Assembly: GCA_024278285.1 (NCBI GenBank)
Contig: JAJRTM010000849.1
Coordinates: 1-8,891, forward strand
From: Planctomycetota bacterium
Lineage (GTDB): Bacteria; Planctomycetota; Planctomycetia; Planctomycetales; Planctomycetaceae
Reading direction: 5' to 3'
Length of the DNA stretch: 8,891 bases
Both the position numbers and the translations under genes were made by a program. A model generated the notes under the pieces. The model searched no databases and was not told the origin of the DNA. It was given only the letters and a program-made list of their open reading frames with translations. Positions 6,190-8,891 of this stretch are shown piece by piece; within the stretch, counting starts at the first letter, position 1; every line of letters starts with the position of its first letter.

Positions 6190-6200
6190 TTTTGCTATAC

Positions 6201-6222
6201 CAACGGCTAACGCCTTCCGTTG
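6201..6222. repeat. Hairpin CAACGG/CCGTTG in the trpC leader
   Basis: CAACGG 6201-6206 pairs with CCGTTG 6217-6222 around a 10-nt loop. It resembles AACGGCT...CGCC...CCGTT palindromes that I recall as dispersed in planctomycetes. In the trpC transcript it would end about 10 nt before the Shine-Dalgarno, so it could also affect translation. Confidence 0.4.
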
Positions 6223-6242
6223 ATTCATTTAGTCTTCCCGCT

Positions 6243-6311
6243 AAGAATCGTGACAGAATACCGATTCTTTCATCCAGATTATACCTTGCGAGTTGTTTTC
6301 TGACAGAATAC
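6243..6311. promoter_or_regulatory. Paired TGACAGAATAC boxes and an inverted repeat: candidate operator
   Basis: TGACAGAATAC occurs at 6251-6261 and again, identically, at 6301-6311, exactly 50 bp apart. The first copy is framed by AAGAATCG (6243-6250) and CGATTCTT (6262-6269), an 8-bp inverted repeat. The second overlaps the predicted trpC -35 box, and the first falls just inside the predicted transcript. Two sites about five helical turns apart around a promoter fit a repressor acting through looping, but duplication by chance or by repeat insertion is possible. Confidence 0.35.
6278..6306 (-). promoter_or_regulatory. Probable sigma70-type promoter of trpC
   Basis: On the minus strand, CTGTCA (6306 to 6301; 4 of 6 matches to TTGACA) stands 17 bp before a perfect TATAAT (6283 to 6278). 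Transcription would begin near 6271, leaving a leader of about 95 nt with two short hairpins (6269-6243 and 6222-6201). No leader peptide with Trp codons is visible. Confidence 0.6.
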
Positions 6312-6322
6312 AGGTATAGAAT
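6293..6322 (+). promoter_or_regulatory. Weak candidate promoter of the FGE gene
   Basis: TTGTTT (6293-6298) stands 18 bp before TAGAAT (6317-6322), or 16 bp before the overlapping TATAGA (6315-6320). It overlaps the trpC -35 region on the other strand, so the two divergent genes could compete or be co-regulated. The boxes are poor matches. Confidence 0.3.
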
Positions 6323-6394
6323 TGAACGTCAACGAAATTTTGAACAAAGCGATCTGAGTTCGTAGTGGTCCTGCCTTTTGCGGAGTATCGTAAG

Positions 6395-7576
6395 ATGAAA
6401 TCTTCTTCCCTGATTCCGATGATTATTTTTGTTGCCTGTGCCGGGTTTTTGGCGTGGGTGCTTGCTGGTTCGCAGTCTTTAATTACCAGTGAGGTTTCCA
6501 GCGATGAAGCCGGTCAAACTGCTCTGGATGCTCCCGATAAAAAAGATCCCAACGGCCCCCCACCTATTACTGAACCAATCGGCACTGCCCCGAAAGGAAT
6601 GGTCTGGATTCCCGGTGGCACGTTCAAAATGGGAACTGATTTTCTGGTCAAGCCGGGCAAGCCGAATCCTGATCGCATCAAGCTCGACGAATACCCGCAG
6701 CATGAAGTAATGGTCGATGGTTTCTGGATGGATATAACAGAAGTGACCAACACTCAGTTCGCTAAATTTGTTGAAGAAACCAAATACGTTACTTCTGCAG
6801 AGAAAATTCCCAAGCGGGAGGATTTTATCGGAATCGTTCCGGATATTTCGTTGATCCCCGAAGAAAATCTTGTGGCGGGGGCTTTGGTATTTAACGAAGA
6901 TTTTGACCGAAAGAATTTTAGAGACGACTATCAGGGATGGGAATATCAAGCCTGGAAATACCAGAAAGACGCAGACTGGCGGCATCCAACAGGACCAGAT
7001 ACTTCCATCAAGGATATTATGGATCACCCGGTTGTGAATGTGACCTATGAAGATTGTCTGGCGTATTGCAAATGGGCCGGGAAGCGATTACCAACCGAAG
7101 CGGAATGGGAATATGCTGCCCGTGGCGGTGTTGAGGACGAAAAATATAACTGGGGAAACGAGTTAGTTCCGGACGGCAAATATATGTGCAATTACTGGCA
7201 AGGGGATTTTCCGTTGGATCGCCAGAATAAAGATGGCTTTTTGAATTCATCACCCGTTAAATCCTTTCCGCCGAATCGTTTCGGTTTATACGACATGTCC
7301 GGCAATCTCTGGGAGTGGGTCAGCGATTATTATCGCCAGGATTATTTTTTTCACAGCCCGAAGCGAAACCCGAAAGGCCCCGATGACTGGCTCGATCCTG
7401 CGGAACCGGAAATTGAAAAACGGGTCACTCGCGGGGGATCGTTTATGTGTAATACGAACAACTGCACCGGCTACCGCAATGCGGCCCGCATGCGAAGCGA
7501 TGTCACTTCTCCCTGTTTTCATACCGGTTTTCGCTGCGTAATCGACACATCGATGATCAAAAAGAGCGGAAAATAA
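6395..7576 (+). CDS. Formylglycine-generating enzyme (SUMF1/FGE family), membrane-anchored or exported
   Basis: A 393-residue protein with an N-terminal hydrophobic segment (residues 6-24) that anchors or exports it, a Pro/Asp-rich linker to about residue 66, and an FGE-sulfatase domain from GMVWIPGGTFKMG (68-80) to GFRCV (378-382). Other family blocks are DEYPQHEVMVDGFWMDITEVTN at 98-119 (shown in part: FWMDITEVTN), CKWAGKRLPTEAEWEYAARG at 225-244 and YDMSGNLWEWVSDYY at 299-313. The key point is RGGSFMCNTNNC: Cys352 and Cys357 have the C-x4-C spacing of the copper-binding catalytic pair of human FGE (Cys336/Cys341). Many bacterial SUMF1-domain proteins lack this pair, so this copy is probably a true enzyme that oxidises the Cys in sulfatase C-x-P-x-R motifs. 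The sulfatase at 3493-4893 is an obvious client. ATG 6395 is preferred to GTG 6365 because GGAG stands 9 nt before it and the signal segment then begins properly. Confidence 0.92.
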   Translation: MKSSSLIPMIIFVACAGFLAWVLAGSQSLITSEVSSDEAGQTALDAPDKKDPNGPPPITEPIGTAPKGMVWIPGGTFKMGTDFLVKPGKPNPDRIKLDEYPQHEVMVDGFWMDITEVTNTQFAKFVEETKYVTSAEKIPKREDFIGIVPDISLIPEENLVAGALVFNEDFDRKNFRDDYQGWEYQAWKYQKDADWRHPTGPDTSIKDIMDHPVVNVTYEDCLAYCKWAGKRLPTEAEWEYAARGGVEDEKYNWGNELVPDGKYMCNYWQGDFPLDRQNKDGFLNSSPVKSFPPNRFGLYDMSGNLWEWVSDYYRQDYFFHSPKRNPKGPDDWLDPAEPEIEKRVTRGGSFMCNTNNCTGYRNAARMRSDVTSPCFHTGFRCVIDTSMIKKSGK

Positions 7577-7592
7577 CCTGAATTGAAGTTGT

Positions 7593-7628
7593 TTTCTCTT
7601 TATCAAGGACTGATTTCTCTTTTCAAGG
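7593..7628 (+). repeat. Short tandem repeat after the FGE gene
   Basis: TTTCTCTTTATCAAGG (7593-7608) recurs as TTTCTCTTTTCAAGG (7614-7628), with a period of 21 bp and one deletion. It is too small and irregular to assign a role. Confidence 0.4.
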
Positions 7629-7681
7629 CCGTGGACGTTGACCCGCCTCCCGGATTTTCCGATGATTCTCCGCTTCTGGAA

Positions 7682-7766
7682 TCAGGCGAGCCGGGGGTGT
7701 TAACCTCCGGGTGGGGTTGATGTGCCGACCAAGTAACCAGGGGGTTTACACTCCCGGCTCGCCTGA
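7682..7766. repeat. REP-pair (BIME-like) inverted repeat, GGCGAGCCGGG family
   Basis: TCAGGCGAGCCGGG at 7682-7695 is repeated inverted and perfect at 7753-7766. The similarity continues inward with mismatches for about 15 more bases (GGTGTTAACC against AGTGTAAACC on the reverse strand). The left arm also folds alone: 7691-7698 with 7703-7710, 8 bp with one wobble and a GTTA loop; the right arm does so less well. Two inverted, individually foldable units separated by a short spacer are the layout of a BIME. From memory, GGCGAGCCGGG...GTAAACCCCC strings are common in planctomycetes. It fills the gap between FGE and lysS. Confidence 0.75.
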
Positions 7767-7797
7767 ACAAAACTAATGACATTAAAGCAGTTCAGAC

Positions 7798-8891
7798 ATG
7801 AGTAACAAGCCACAAAAGATAGATCGTTTCGAAAAAGCCCGGCTCGAAAAAGCGGACAAAATTCGTGAGATGGGACTCGACCCGTACGGTCAACGATACG
7901 ACGGGCATCGCTCGATTGCAGAAGTTCGTCCCCTTTGTCCGGAAGAAACGGGCGAAGAAGGGGAGACCGTTCGCATTGCTGCCCGAATTATGGGAAGACG
8001 AAAAGCGGGGAAGCTCCGTTTTCTCGATGTCAAAGATGCGACCGGACGGATTCAACTTCTCTTTTCGCGGGGTGATTTAACCGAACAACAGTGGGCGCTG
8101 ATGTCTGCGTTGGATCTGGGCGATCTTCTGGGGGTCGATGGAAAACTGAAGCGAACGCAATCGGGAGAGGCTTCTATTTTTGTTGAAGAGTTCTGCATTT
8201 TATGTAAGTCGCTGGCGCAACCGCCCGAAAAATTTCATGGTGCCAAAGATACCGAAATGCTGCTTCGGCAGCGTTATCTCGATTTAATTTACAACGAAGG
8301 TGTGTTGGATCGGATGCTCGAGCGATCAAAAATTCTCGATTCAATCCGGCAGACACTTCGCGGCGAAAACTTTGTCGAAGTCGAAACTCCCGTGCTGCAC
8401 GCGATTGCAGGCGGAGCCGCGGCTCGACCGTTTATTACGCATCATAATGCACTCGATATCGATCTGTTTTTGCGGATCGCGCTTGAACTACACTTGAAGC
8501 GTTTAATGGTGGGCGGCATCGAACGGGTTTACGAAATCGGTCGCGTCTTCCGTAATGAAGGAATTGATGCAACTCACAATCCTGAATTTACGATGATCGA
8601 AATTTATCAGGCGTACGGCAATTACGAATCGATGATGGATCTCACCGAAGCAATTGTGACTGACGCGATCAAGGCGATCAGCGAAACGATGACGCTCCCC
8701 TGGGGCGATGGAGATGGTGCAGCAACAATCGATTTCTCCTCGCCGTGGCCTCGCCGAAAATATGCAGACCTGTTCGAAGAAGCAGCCGGCTGTGAAATGC
8801 ACGATACCGAAGCCGTTCAGAAACTGGCTGCTGATAACGGAATTGAAACTGCGGGAAAACATCCTGATGTGATCGTTAATGATCTGTTTGA
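7798..8891 (+). CDS. lysS: Lysyl-tRNA synthetase, class II (3' end beyond the window)
   Basis: An open frame from ATG 7798 runs 364 codons to the window edge without a stop; about 500 residues are usual, so roughly three quarters is present. It attaches lysine to tRNA-Lys in the cytoplasm. The N-terminal anticodon-binding OB-fold is seen at about residues 58-145 ([30 protein letters not shown]). The catalytic domain begins with KFHGAKDTE...RQRYLDLI, class II motif 1 around FVEVETPVL, and motif 2 at residues 249-265 ([15 protein letters not shown]), which carries the ATP-binding Arg252 and Glu254. [20 protein letters not shown] is also typical. Motif 3 would lie beyond the end. No strong Shine-Dalgarno is visible before ATG 7798. 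The gene follows FGE by 221 bp with a REP-like repeat between, so an own promoter is likely but not identified. Confidence 0.95.
   Translation, partial: MSNKPQKIDRFEKARLEKADKIREMGLDPYGQRYDGHRSIAEVRPLCPEETGEEGETVRIAARIMGRRKAGKLRFLDVKDATGRIQLLFSRGDLTEQQWALMSALDLGDLLGVDGKLKRTQSGEASIFVEEFCILCKSLAQPPEKFHGAKDTEMLLRQRYLDLIYNEGVLDRMLERSKILDSIRQTLRGENFVEVETPVLHAIAGGAAARPFITHHNALDIDLFLRIALELHLKRLMVGGIERVYEIGRVFRNEGIDATHNPEFTMIEIYQAYGNYESMMDLTEAIVTDAIKAISETMTLPWGDGDGAATIDFSSPWPRRKYADLFEEAAGCEMHDTEAVQKLAADNGIETAGKHPDVIVNDLF

Noticed and set aside
6241..6273. Minus-strand 10-codon frame as a trp attenuator leader peptide
   Set aside because: It encodes MKESVFCHDS without tryptophan, and its ATG coincides with the predicted transcription start.
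6479..7027. A 182-codon minus-strand frame within the FGE gene
   Set aside because: Shadow of the FGE reading frame; its translation shows no domain.

Overview
The window looks like chromosome from a planctomycete, probably of the Gimesia/Rubinisphaera kind; this is inferred from gene content and cannot be fixed at genus level. The evidence is a Tat-exported DUF1501 protein, a secreted Cys-type sulfatase, a DUF6807 ('PmoA-like') protein and a formylglycine-generating enzyme within 9 kb, moderate GC, and long intergenic gaps filled with inverted repeats.

Layout, left to right. A 59-residue membrane protein (16-195, +) is followed by a 254-bp gap with a perfect extended -10 box and a possible structured leader, then a DUF1501 gene (450-1892, +). 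A 493-bp gap between convergent genes holds a possible structured element and a MITE-like inverted-repeat unit. A DUF6807 gene (2386-3321, -) lies downstream of a sulfatase gene (3493-4893, -), separated by a bulged hairpin repeat. A 503-bp gap follows with three repeats: a CAGAG-rich one, a second copy of the bulged hairpin, and a 261-bp nested palindrome that ends 10 bp from trpC. trpC (5397-6176, -, TTG start) and an FGE gene (6395-7576, +) diverge from a 218-bp region carrying a good trpC promoter, paired 11-bp direct repeats and two hairpins. After FGE comes a two-arm inverted repeat and then lysS (7798 onward, +), cut by the window end.

Functionally, the sulfatase has the C-x-P-x-R motif that must be oxidised to formylglycine, and the FGE 1.5 kb away keeps both catalytic cysteines, so the window encodes a sulfatase and an enzyme able to mature it. 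DUF6807 is probably co-transcribed with the sulfatase and may belong to the same glycan-catabolic function. trpC and lysS are housekeeping genes standing apart from any trp operon or translation cluster, as is common in planctomycetes.

No transposase, tRNA, rRNA or CRISPR array was found, and no undescribed defence or biosynthetic system is evident. The most unusual content is intergenic: at least five different repeat types, several of them nested or with two foldable arms, and no mobilising enzyme in view.
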